Notes under the pieces: model-generated
Databases searched by the model: none
Told to the model about the DNA's origin: nothing
Seen by the model: the letters and a program-made list of their open reading frames with translations, nothing else
DNA from: Paludibacterium yongneupense DSM 18731
Lineage (GTDB): Bacteria; Pseudomonadota; Gammaproteobacteria; Burkholderiales; Chromobacteriaceae
NCBI RefSeq assembly: GCF_000422925.1
Contig: NZ_AUGZ01000005.1
Location: 62,001-126,000, forward strand
DNA: 64,000 nt
Reading direction: 5' to 3'
Position numbers and translations under genes: made by a program
In this document: in pieces, positions 55,677 through 63,540 of the stretch
Layout of the letters: every line of letters begins with the position of its first letter
How positions within the stretch are numbered: the first letter of the stretch is position 1

Positions 55677-55696
55677 CGCTTTGCCGCGCCTTCCGC

Positions 55697-57454
55697 TCAA
55701 GAGTCCGATTCGGTACGGAAGCGGCCGACCTGATCTTTAAGGCCGGCAGACAGCCCCTCCATATCGTGGCTGACCTCGCTCAGCTGCGTCATTGAATACG
55801 CTGTCTGTTTGCTAGCATCGGCAATTTCGCGCAGCGAGATCACGACCTGGCTCACCGCCGTCTTCTGCTGCTGCGTGGACAAGGAAATTTGCTGCGCGGC
55901 GACATTGGTCTTGCGCGCGCCTTCCACCATATCGTCGAGGCGCTCGGCGGTATGAGCGACGGCGGACTTGCCTTCGTCTATGCTGCTCGCCCCCTTCTCC
56001 GACGTAATCACCAAGCGGTTGATCGAATCCTGAATCTGGTTGACCCGCGCCTCGATCTCGCTGGTGGATTCGGTGACATTATCGGCCAGCCTGCGAATTT
56101 CGGCGGCAACGACGCCGAAACGGCGGCCGGCCTCGCCGGCACTGGCGGCTTCGAGGGCGGCATTGAACGCGATCAACTTGGTCTGGTCGGCAATCGAATT
56201 AATGATCGTCATGACGCGGCCGATCTCTTTCGACGTTCGGCCCAGCTCGATGATTTCGTCGAGGCTGCTCTGGTTTTCCGCCTGGATGCTCTCCATTTTG
56301 GAGCTCAGCAATGCCATGGCTTGCACGCCTTTCTGACTACTCTCCCAGGACAGACTGGCGATGTCGGCCACCGAACCCGAGTACTCCGAAATCTGCGACG
56401 CCGAAGCAGACAGCTCTTCCATCGTGGCGGCGATTTCCGTTACCGAGGCCGACAGCTGATTCGACGCCACCGACAAGCTCTCGACCGAAGTGGAGATCGT
56501 ATTGGCGCCGCCATACACCGCACCCGCCGCGACCGACGTATCGCCGACGAGTCCGCTCAATTGCGTCGTCATGTTCTGCAGGGCGAAGCCCAGCCTGTCC
56601 CATTGCGAAATCGGCTCGACGCTAACGGTCAGGTCGCCCTGGGTGATGCGGTCGGCAACAGCGACGGTGCCGGCCAGATTGCGCTGCACGGAGGACAGCG
56701 CCCGCGCCATATCGCCGATTTCATCGCCACGCTCCGTGCCGGGAATGTCCTTGTCCAGTCGCCCCAGCGCCAGATCACCGGTTTCATCAACCACGCGCGA
56801 CAATGGCCGCACCACGCCACGCGTGATGATCATCGAGACCGCCACGCTCAGAATCAGCACCGCCCCCCCGATGGCTCCTAGCCGCAAGGCCAGTTGCCAG
56901 AACTGGGTATCGATATCGTCGAGATACACCCCGGTGCCGACGACCCAGTTCCACTCGGGGATGCCGACGACAAAGGCAAGCTTGGCCTTGGCTTCGCTCT
57001 CACCCGGCGCTTTCAATGTGTAGTGGTAAAAACCGCTGCCCTTGCGTCGAACGACATCGATCATATCGGCGAAGATATGGGCATCGTCGCCGCCCGTCAC
57101 CGATAGCACCGAGCTGCCGACCAGAGCCGGATTGATCGGATGCATGAGCATCGTACCCGAGGTGTCGAGAACCCAGAAATACTGGTTCCCCGAAAAACGC
57201 ACCGAACGCAGCGTATCCAGCGCGATGCGCTGGGCATCCGCCTGCGGACGCCCGGCCTTGCCCCATTCCCTGGCAATGCTCTGTATGGTCGTCCTGGCGA
57301 CGTCGATATGTTCCTGGGTCTTCGCCTCGCGTTCGGTCAGCAGCGTAGTGTGCAGATTGGACAAGGAGATAGCGGCGAAGAGGGTCAGTCCGAGGGCGCC
57401 AATGATCACCACCAGAAGCAGGCGGTAAGCGATATGTATATTAGAAAAACGCAT
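55697..57454 (-). CDS. methyl-accepting chemotaxis protein with Cache domain (WspA-like)
   Basis: A 585-residue receptor. The N-terminal membrane anchor (about 10-30) leads to a periplasmic single-Cache domain (about 35-195, with NQYFWVLDTSGTMLMHPINP). Next come a second transmembrane segment (about 200-222), a HAMP domain and the cytoplasmic signalling hairpin (IGRVMTIINSIADQTKLIAF, then NAALEAASAGEAGRRFGVVA). The ATG at 57454 has AAGGAAG upstream; the frame is open 29 codons more. It is the first gene of a seven-gene operon and sets the input. The ligand, if any, may be a small carboxylate or a mechanical/surface cue as proposed for WspA, which is inference. Confidence 0.93.
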   Translation of the reverse strand: MRFSNIHIAYRLLLVVIIGALGLTLFAAISLSNLHTTLLTEREAKTQEHIDVARTTIQSIAREWGKAGRPQADAQRIALDTLRSVRFSGNQYFWVLDTSGTMLMHPINPALVGSSVLSVTGGDDAHIFADMIDVVRRKGSGFYHYTLKAPGESEAKAKLAFVVGIPEWNWVVGTGVYLDDIDTQFWQLALRLGAIGGAVLILSVAVSMIITRGVVRPLSRVVDETGDLALGRLDKDIPGTERGDEIGDMARALSSVQRNLAGTVAVADRITQGDLTVSVEPISQWDRLGFALQNMTTQLSGLVGDTSVAAGAVYGGANTISTSVESLSVASNQLSASVTEIAATMEELSASASQISEYSGSVADIASLSWESSQKGVQAMALLSSKMESIQAENQSSLDEIIELGRTSKEIGRVMTIINSIADQTKLIAFNAALEAASAGEAGRRFGVVAAEIRRLADNVTESTSEIEARVNQIQDSINRLVITSEKGASSIDEGKSAVAHTAERLDDMVEGARKTNVAAQQISLSTQQQKTAVSQVVISLREIADASKQTAYSMTQLSEVSHDMEGLSAGLKDQVGRFRTESDS

Positions 57455-57903
57455 GACTTCCTTATTCGCGCCAGTCGCTAGTCCGATGCACGCAGTCGAA
57501 CTGCATCGCGCCAGGGCAAGCGCTTCCGCAGCTAGCGACACGGCGTGACAAAGCAGAAGCCGGGCGCGGCAGTGCGATCTGCGCCGCAGGTCGAGCGGTG
57601 GTCGGAACGTCTGGAAGCGACAACGGGCCGGTGACTGGCGTCACGGTAATGACCACAAATGAATCGCGGGTATTCTTGCGCATAGTCGATATTATTGTCA
57701 AATGCAAGCATGCGCATACCATACGTCGGCGCTGGGCACATCCCGCCATCGACAGCGGCGAAGGAATACCGGTGCAGGAGGTTCCCCACTCCGGTAGAGC
57801 GCATACACGATACGAATGCGTACCATTACTTTTTGTCATACACAACCCAACGGCCCATGCTACCCTTATTTTAAATATTTACCGAAAAATTGAGATCATT
57901 GCG
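57455..57903. other. divergent promoter region of the MCP operon and HDOD gene 2
   Basis: These 449 bases contain no gene I can support. They must carry the promoter of the seven-gene chemosensory operon on the minus strand and that of HDOD gene 2 on the plus strand, including the conserved AT-rich element at 57861-57877. Confidence 0.5.
57861..57877 (+). promoter_or_regulatory. conserved AT-rich element before HDOD gene 2
   Basis: TACCCTTATTTTAAATA ends 26 bases before the HDOD start codon and differs at one base from the element before the other HDOD gene (43447-43463). Confidence 0.5.
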
Positions 57904-58773
57904 ATGACCGTGACCGACATTCCGACAGTAAACCACGATGAAGCCGCCGTCACGGCACTCATCCACTCGATACGAATACCGCCCCGCCCCGCTCTGCTTG
58001 CCGATCTGCAACGCGAGATCGACAGCCCCGAGCCCAACATCAAATCGATGGCCCACATCGTGGAGAAAGATATCGCTCTGTCGGGGGCCTTTCTGAAACT
58101 CGTCAATTCACCCCACTACCAGCGCTCGCGCAAAGCCGAGACGGTCGAGGCCGCGCTCACCGGGCTCGGTTTGAATCAGGTGTCGCTGCTGGCCAGTGGT
58201 TTTCTGGTGCGGGAGTCCTTCCGGGGCAAACAGCACCAACTGGCCGATTTCTGGGAAACATCCAGCCGGCGCTCGATTGCAATGGCCCATCTGGCGCGTG
58301 AACTGCGTGCCGGATCGCCCGACCTGGCGCGCAGCTTCGGACTGTTCGCCGACCTCGGCATCCCCTTGCTGATGGAACGCTTCGACGACTACTCCGAAAC
58401 ACTGCGCCTGGCGCGAGACCCCATGCAGACGCTGCCGTTCACCCGGCTTGAGGACAGCCGGCACCAGACCAACCATGCCCTGGTCGGGGCCATGCTCGGA
58501 CGCAACTGGCAATTGCCTGGCGACGTTGTCAGCGCGATCACCCACCACCATGACGACATGGCATTTGTCTCGGACTCTATTTCCCACCCGGTGCGGCGTC
58601 TGATAGCACTGGGAATAATCAGCGACGTTCTCGTCCGGAGCTACACGGGACTCGCCCCGGATGCAGAGATGCTGCGGGCGGCCCCACGGGCTATGGAAGA
58701 GCTCGGTTTGGGCGATGACGAACTGGATGAAATCAGCATCGCGATCCATGAGGCGTTCGATCGCGAAGGATAA
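57904..58773 (+). CDS. HDOD domain signalling protein, copy 2
   Basis: A 289-residue HDOD protein, clearly a paralogue of the one at 43489. They share SIRIPPRP.LLADLQ.EID, LSGAFLK..NSP.Y, AETVEAALTGLGLNQV and SFGLFADLGIPLLMERF almost unchanged. It is divergent from the Wsp-like chemosensory operon, which fits a role in c-di-GMP or motility signalling. The start is ATG 57904, and the frame is open well upstream but without family similarity. The ribosome-binding site is poor, as in copy 1. Confidence 0.9.
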   Translation: MTVTDIPTVNHDEAAVTALIHSIRIPPRPALLADLQREIDSPEPNIKSMAHIVEKDIALSGAFLKLVNSPHYQRSRKAETVEAALTGLGLNQVSLLASGFLVRESFRGKQHQLADFWETSSRRSIAMAHLARELRAGSPDLARSFGLFADLGIPLLMERFDDYSETLRLARDPMQTLPFTRLEDSRHQTNHALVGAMLGRNWQLPGDVVSAITHHHDDMAFVSDSISHPVRRLIALGIISDVLVRSYTGLAPDAEMLRAAPRAMEELGLGDDELDEISIAIHEAFDREG

Positions 58774-58979
58774 GCCGACCGTCTCCGGCCAGCCGCACCA
58801 CCGGGATCGACTCGTCATACTTGAAAATCGAGTCGATCGACCGACTCTTGGGATGCCTGCGCCAACCCGCGTTGAACCCCTGTTCAAAGCGTGCTGACAA
58901 TGGCGGATTACCTCTACGAGCACAGCTTTCGCATACCGGCATGCTAAGCTGAACAAACGATTTTCCAGCGCCATCGAAT

Positions 58980-59753
58980 ATGATCTATCCAAGCCAATAC
59001 CGGCTCGGCATTGCTATCGGCTTGCTCGCCTGCCTGCCGGCGCATGCGTTGCAGCTTACATTTGCCGTTCCGAACAGCCCACCGAACAGATTGACGGAAA
59101 TGTCGCAAGCCCTCCTGACCGAGGCCGCGCATCGGCTCGGGCACGAACTGCGGTTCCTGCCCTTGCCCCAGGAACGGGGCCTGGCAAGCGTCGACGCGGG
59201 CACGCTCGATGGCGACAGCCTGCGCAGCACCGATCTTGATCTGAAATCCTACACCAGGCTGACACGAATCAATGTCGTCATCGCCGACGATGAGCTGGTG
59301 GCCTTCGGGGTCGGCAAAGTGTTTACGCCCCACGGGCTGAAAAGCATCCGACCCTTCTCCGTCGCCAGCACCAGGATCAAAGAACTGGAACAACTGGGCA
59401 ACGGCTATCACTTCACATTTGTCGCAACCGACATTCAAGCTTTCGAAATGCTTCGCCGCGGTCGCGTCAAACTCGCCGTCTTCCCCCGCAGCGTGCTCTG
59501 CCCGGCGCGAAAGGCCGGCTATTCCGACCTCACCATTCAGGAACCCGCACTTCAGCACCTGGAGTTCGTCGCCCACCTGTCCATACGCCACGAAAAACTC
59601 GCCCGGCAGTTCGAACGAACGCTGCTCGACATGCGACGCGATGGCAGCATGGAACGGATTCAAGCGCCGATCCGGCGCAAATGGGCCAACTGCAGTGCAG
59701 CAACAACGCCTCCGGCCTTCAGGCCGGTGTGCACTGACGGTCGGGATTGCTGA
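58980..59753 (+). CDS. periplasmic solute-binding protein (SBP family 3-like), orphan
   Basis: A 257-residue protein with a signal peptide (MIYPSQYRLGIAIGLLACLP, cleavage after AHA). A type II binding-protein fold follows (LQLTFAVPNSPPNRLTEMSQ, then LLTEAAHRLGHELRFLPLPQ). It resembles small proteins often annotated as ABC-type amino-acid binding proteins but found without transporters. The last 18 residues (after KWANCS) overlap two hairpins and may not belong to the fold. No ABC genes are nearby. It may sense a ligand for one of the neighbouring signalling proteins. Confidence 0.8.
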   Translation: MIYPSQYRLGIAIGLLACLPAHALQLTFAVPNSPPNRLTEMSQALLTEAAHRLGHELRFLPLPQERGLASVDAGTLDGDSLRSTDLDLKSYTRLTRINVVIADDELVAFGVGKVFTPHGLKSIRPFSVASTRIKELEQLGNGYHFTFVATDIQAFEMLRRGRVKLAVFPRSVLCPARKAGYSDLTIQEPALQHLEFVAHLSIRHEKLARQFERTLLDMRRDGSMERIQAPIRRKWANCSAATTPPAFRPVCTDGRDC

Positions 59754-59758
59754 CCGTC
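59736..59758 (+). terminator. hairpin at the 3' end of the binding-protein gene
   Basis: GACGGTC (59736-59742) pairs with GACCGTC (59752-59758) across the stop codon. A second perfect stem, CCGGCC/GGCCGG, lies at 59712-59727. They lie between convergent genes and may act as terminators, although no T-run follows. Confidence 0.45.
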
Positions 59759-59909
59759 CAGGGAAATGGGAAATGCGGTGACTTATCGTCGGGCTGGCAC
59801 AGCGGGCCGTTTCTACCCATGCAATACGTGCGTGCAGATCGCCTGAACGTGCCCGGCTCTAGCGCCACTCACCACGGCAGCGGCAAGCCGCCGTATGCGG
59901 CGCGGGCAA

Positions 59910-61085
59910 TCAATCATCGCCCTCGCGGCCGCTTCCCGTCGGGTAGCCCCACAGCTGGTTCATATTGATTTGAATGATATTGTCGCGTTCGGCGACATCC
60001 TGAATCGAGAATTCTTTCTGCACGGTATCGCGCACCCTATGCTTGACCAAGGGCATGCCACGCGGACCGAGCACACTTTTCACCACGGGGGTTTGAGAGT
60101 CCTCGCCACGGTGAAGTACGATGGCAATCTCGCCGTTAGCCAGCTTGACGAAGGCGCCGGGGGGATACAAACCCAATTCTTTAACGATCAGGGTGGCAAA
60201 GCCCTCGTCGACATGGCTGCCGCGCTTTAAAAACAACTCGCGCATTGCCACGCGAGACGAAATCGCAGTCCGGTAGGCACGAGGCGTTATCATTGCAGTA
60301 TAAATATCGGCCAGAGCGATCAAGCGTGGCCAGGGCGCCAGCCCGGTGCGCGACACTTTACGCGGATAGCCTGAGCCGTCGAGAGCCTCATGATGATGTT
60401 CAACGGCATCGCACCAGGCGTCGTCGGTGACATTGAAAGCGCGCAACATCGCCGCCGACTTTATCGGATGCACTTCAATCTCTTCTTTTTGGCTCGCGGT
60501 CAAGGGGCCATGCTGCCGGGTCAGCTCTTCTTGCAATCCAAGCATAGAGATATCACAGGTCAGCGAGGCGCAAATCACACGCATGCGCTCATGCTCGCTC
60601 ATGCCCGACCGCTTGCCGACCAACTCGCAGACAATGGAGCGATGCAGCGGATGCTGGGTCGTGTAGCGATCGTTCCTGTCGAGATGAAGCAGACCGATCG
60701 CCGCATCGACATCTAGCGCGCACACTTTCTGCAGACTCGAGGCGATGCCCATGACCCGTGCCGCGAAATCACAGCCGTCGCCGTCGTTCCACGCAGGCTC
60801 TCCCGTGCCGATTCGGGAGAGGATCTGTTTCAGGCGCAGGTTCAGATCCGTCAGGAGCTGGAAGGGAGAAGGCTGCGCATCCTCGTCCTCCGCCTGCACC
60901 CCCGCCGCTGCCGCGGGTTCCGGATGGGAGAACAAACCATGCTCGATCATCAGCCCCAGCGCCCGTTCCGACTCGATGACCAGGCCCTTCTTGAGCAACA
61001 AGCGCCCCTGACTGTCAAAGCAGTCAAACTCGAGAGGTCTGCCAATCGCGATCTGACTGGCGTGCAGTTTTTTTCGTAGCGACAT
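59910..61085 (-). CDS. HD-GYP-like protein with degenerate HD motif
   Basis: A 391-residue protein. The C-terminal half is an HD-GYP domain with HHEALDGSGYP intact at about 231-241. However, the segment that should read HDIGK reads CDISM (177-181), replacing the metal-binding His and the Lys. The N-terminal half (about 1-140) is an unassigned domain starting LHASQIAIGRPLEFDCFD, with an Asp/Gly pattern resembling a PilZ-like or DUF3391-like module. It is probably catalytically weak or inactive and may bind c-di-GMP or partners as a sensor. ATG 61085 is chosen; the ribosome-binding site is poor and the frame is open 19 codons more. Confidence 0.85.
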   Translation of the reverse strand: MSLRKKLHASQIAIGRPLEFDCFDSQGRLLLKKGLVIESERALGLMIEHGLFSHPEPAAAAGVQAEDEDAQPSPFQLLTDLNLRLKQILSRIGTGEPAWNDGDGCDFAARVMGIASSLQKVCALDVDAAIGLLHLDRNDRYTTQHPLHRSIVCELVGKRSGMSEHERMRVICASLTCDISMLGLQEELTRQHGPLTASQKEEIEVHPIKSAAMLRAFNVTDDAWCDAVEHHHEALDGSGYPRKVSRTGLAPWPRLIALADIYTAMITPRAYRTAISSRVAMRELFLKRGSHVDEGFATLIVKELGLYPPGAFVKLANGEIAIVLHRGEDSQTPVVKSVLGPRGMPLVKHRVRDTVQKEFSIQDVAERDNIIQINMNQLWGYPTGSGREGDD

Positions 61086-61127
61086 GATTCGAACGAGTCT
61101 AAGGCAGGTCCATTGCAACGGCATGAA

Positions 61128-61194
61128 TTTTATGTAAAACATTGAAAAACAGACATAGTTTTTAAATGAACTGTTTATTCATTTTACATAAAAC
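61128..61194. repeat. 12-base inverted repeat in an AT-rich spacer
   Basis: TTTTATGTAAAA (61128-61139) and its reverse complement TTTTACATAAAA (61182-61193) flank a 42-base spacer upstream of the degenerate HD-GYP gene. They could be two operator sites or arms of a looped promoter structure. The right copy overlaps the end of the esterase pseudogene. Confidence 0.45.
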
Positions 61195-61838
61195 GCGAAG
61201 CACGGTCCAGGCAGCGCCAATCGGGCAGCCCCCTCTAGCATGAGTGCCCGGCTCCAGACATCCGGATTGCCGAACAAAAGAGGGAGATCGAGGCAGTGCC
61301 CGGCCCCGGGGCCAGGCAGGGAAGACGGTCAAACGAAGTGATAGGCGAACGAGCATGCCTGCCCGCGTTGCCACTGGCGGTGGGCAAAGTCGAAGCTGGG
61401 CGCGATGAAATCGATATCGCTGCGCAGATCGGCAACGCGCATGCGAGGATTCGGCGGGACACGCCTGGAGCGGGCCTCTTCCAGCGCCCGCTTCCCGTCG
61501 CTGCCGGATTGACGCTGGAAGACCGCCAGCAATGCCCCCGCCGTCAGACTGCCGATGGGCGCGCTTTACGGCGTGAACGAAGCCTGTTCCTCGCAGATCA
61601 CACCGACAATGGTCTCGCACCAGGCGGCACGATTTTCTTGCAAGGCTGGCGGTGGGTCGCGCGTAATGAAATCGCCATCGATCCGGGCATGAATGGCGGC
61701 GGCGCGCCCCATGACGGCATCCAGACGGGAGGGCTGCGGCTGGAAGACGGTACCAACGGCGCTTGCCACGGCATTCGGCAAGCGCGCCGCCACCAGGAAA
61801 CCGTCCACCGGACAAAGGTCGCTTCTGCCGGCAATCGT
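61179..61838 (-). pseudogene. type B carboxylesterase remnant with two in-frame stops
   Basis: One minus-strand frame runs about 220 codons from just after the EamA stop to a TGA at 61179. It resembles the C-terminal half of type B carboxylesterases: IHARIDGDFITRDPPPALQE, ETIVGVICEEQASFTP, RVADLRSDIDFIAPSFDFAH, QACSFAYHFV and, after the second stop, GAGHCLDLPLLFGNPDVW, where the conserved His of the catalytic triad lies. It is broken by TAA at 61566-61568 and TGA at 61329-61331, the second where TGG (Trp) is expected. The N-terminal half with the Ser nucleophile is missing. The frame is otherwise intact, so decay seems recent. Confidence 0.7.
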
Positions 61839-62735
61839 CTAATGGCCCGACTGACTGCCGAGCTGGCTGATCAGCACACTGGCCACGATGAGGGCGGCGC
61901 CGGAGACGGCCATGATGCCCACCTGCTCTCCGGCCACCGCCCCGACGACCCCTGCCCATACCGGTTCCATCGCATAGATGACCGTCGCCCGCGTCGCCGG
62001 CACCGTTTTCTGCGCCCAGTTCATGGCTATCTGGATCAGCGCGGTCGCGAGCCCCATCCCCAGGACACTGAGCAACAGCACGGGATGCGCTTGCACAGCG
62101 GCCTCACCGCTGATCTGCCAACCGATGCCGGACAACAGTGCAACGGTCAGCAGCTGCACGACCGCCACCCGCCGCGGATGACACTGGCCGGCAAAACGCC
62201 CGACCAGACTGATTTCCAGCGCGATCATACCGGCCCCGGCGACGGTCAGCCATTCGCCGGCTCCAAAATTCAGCCGCATGCCGCGCGGATCGGACAGCAG
62301 AACCAGTCCACCAAAGGCGACGGCAATCCCCAGCCAGGCGGCCAGTCGTGGATGGCGGCGGAACAGCAATAGTTGAAACAACGGAACCAGCGGGACGTAC
62401 AAGCCCGTGAGAAAGGCCGACTTGCTACTGGGGATCAGCTGCAAGCCAAGGGTCTGCAAACTGTAGCTGCCAAACAGCACCGAGCCGACCAGCAATCCGG
62501 TGCCCAGTTCGATCCGCGTCAAACCGGCCAGTTCACGTCGGCACAGCAACAAGGCGACCAGGCCGGCCACGGCAAAGCGCAGACCGACAAAGCCAAACGG
62601 ACCGGCCCAGTGCAGCGCGTGCTGGACCACGAGAAAGGTGAAGCCCCAGATCATGGTCACCCCGATCAGGACAAGGTCAGGCAGGCGGCTTGCGCTCCGC
62701 CCAGGCATGCCGGCGGCCGTACTCTGTATCGTCAT
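61839..62735 (-). CDS. EamA-family (DMT superfamily) permease
   Basis: A 298-residue membrane protein with ten predicted helices in two EamA repeats. LVLIGVTMIWGFTFLVVQHA opens the first and GAGMIALEISLVGRFAGQ the second; MEPVWAGVVGAVAGEQVG is the late conserved motif. Members export metabolites or amino acids. The start is ATG 62735, or ATG 62750; neither has a good ribosome-binding site, and the frame remains open far upstream as antisense of the regulator gene. It is divergent from the XRE-cupin gene across a long palindrome, so that regulator probably controls it. Confidence 0.88.
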   Translation of the reverse strand: MTIQSTAAGMPGRSASRLPDLVLIGVTMIWGFTFLVVQHALHWAGPFGFVGLRFAVAGLVALLLCRRELAGLTRIELGTGLLVGSVLFGSYSLQTLGLQLIPSSKSAFLTGLYVPLVPLFQLLLFRRHPRLAAWLGIAVAFGGLVLLSDPRGMRLNFGAGEWLTVAGAGMIALEISLVGRFAGQCHPRRVAVVQLLTVALLSGIGWQISGEAAVQAHPVLLLSVLGMGLATALIQIAMNWAQKTVPATRATVIYAMEPVWAGVVGAVAGEQVGIMAVSGAALIVASVLISQLGSQSGH

Positions 62736-62769
62736 GGGGTGCGCTCGCATTGCTGATGGCTCATTAAGT

Positions 62770-62809
62770 GCACTATAATGCACACTGTACAAATTGTGCA
62801 ATATAGTGC
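62770..62809. promoter_or_regulatory. long palindromic operator between EamA and XRE-cupin genes
   Basis: GCACTATAATGCACA (62770-62784) and TGTGCAATATAGTGC (62795-62809) form an inverted repeat with 14 of 15 bases pairing. It contains a perfect TATAAT (62774-62779), with TTGCTG 18 bases upstream as a possible -35 for the regulator gene. A protein bound here would block that promoter and could affect the divergent permease promoter. Confidence 0.75.
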
Positions 62810-62816
62810 TCAAAAT

Positions 62817-63395
62817 ATGAGTAATGGAACGCTGCAAGTCATACAGAATGTATCGGCCAATCTGCGCCGGGCAAGGCAACAACGTGGCCTGAGCCAGGAC
62901 AGGCTGGCCGAACTGGCGGGCATCAGCCGCCGCATGCTGGTGAATATCGAAGCCGGCGAAAGCAATGTCAGCATCGCCACGGTCGACAAGCTGGCCAGCG
63001 CGCTGGGGCTCGCGTTTCTCGACGTGGTGGGGGCGCCAGCCCCGGCAGACAAGGTGCACAGCGCGCTGCCTCTGCGCATCTGGCAGGGCAAGCAGGCGGA
63101 TAGTCATGGCAATCTGCTCGAGTCGCTGAACCGCCCCGGCATGACGGTTGAGCTATGGCAATGGCAGCTGGCCGCCGGCGACAGCTATCAAGCCGAAGCC
63201 GATGCGCCGGGCTGCCACGAGATGCTGCATGTGTACGCCGGCGAGTTGGAAGTACGGCTCCCTGACCGGGTGCGCAAGGTCGGCACAGGGCAGTCGCTGG
63301 CCTTTGCCTCGGATGTGACGTACACCTACCACAATCCTGCGCAGGCCCTGTCCTGCTTCAGCAAGAGCATCATCATGTATCCGCATCGCCGATAA
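62817..63395 (+). CDS. XRE-family regulator with C-terminal cupin domain
   Basis: A 192-residue regulator. The N-terminal XRE helix-turn-helix (about 10-65) contains RRARQQRGLSQDRLAELAGI and SRRMLVNIEAGESNVSIATV. The C-terminal cupin domain (about 100-190) has GCHEMLHVYAGELEVRLPD and the final YTYHNPAQALSCFSKSIIMY. Such regulators often control a divergent transporter or catabolic gene and sense a small ligand in the cupin. ATG 62817 is preferred; the in-frame ATG at 62778 lies within the palindrome and the likely -10 element. Neither has a ribosome-binding site, so translation may start on a short leader. Confidence 0.9.
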   Translation: MSNGTLQVIQNVSANLRRARQQRGLSQDRLAELAGISRRMLVNIEAGESNVSIATVDKLASALGLAFLDVVGAPAPADKVHSALPLRIWQGKQADSHGNLLESLNRPGMTVELWQWQLAAGDSYQAEADAPGCHEMLHVYAGELEVRLPDRVRKVGTGQSLAFASDVTYTYHNPAQALSCFSKSIIMYPHRR

Positions 63396-63540
63396 ACCCG
63401 CCATCAGACCAGCCTATGAAACGGCCCCGGCAGGGGCCCTGGCCTCTCGATGGCCCGATCGCAAACCGGAGTCAGACCGCCCCGCTGCGTTTTTCAACAT
63501 GCCGCAGCGGAAGCCCCCCTCAACACTCTATCGACACCGG

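Noticed and set aside
61839-63107. Long 422-residue form of the EamA permease
   Set aside because: The first 124 codons are antisense to the XRE-cupin gene and cross its promoter palindrome.
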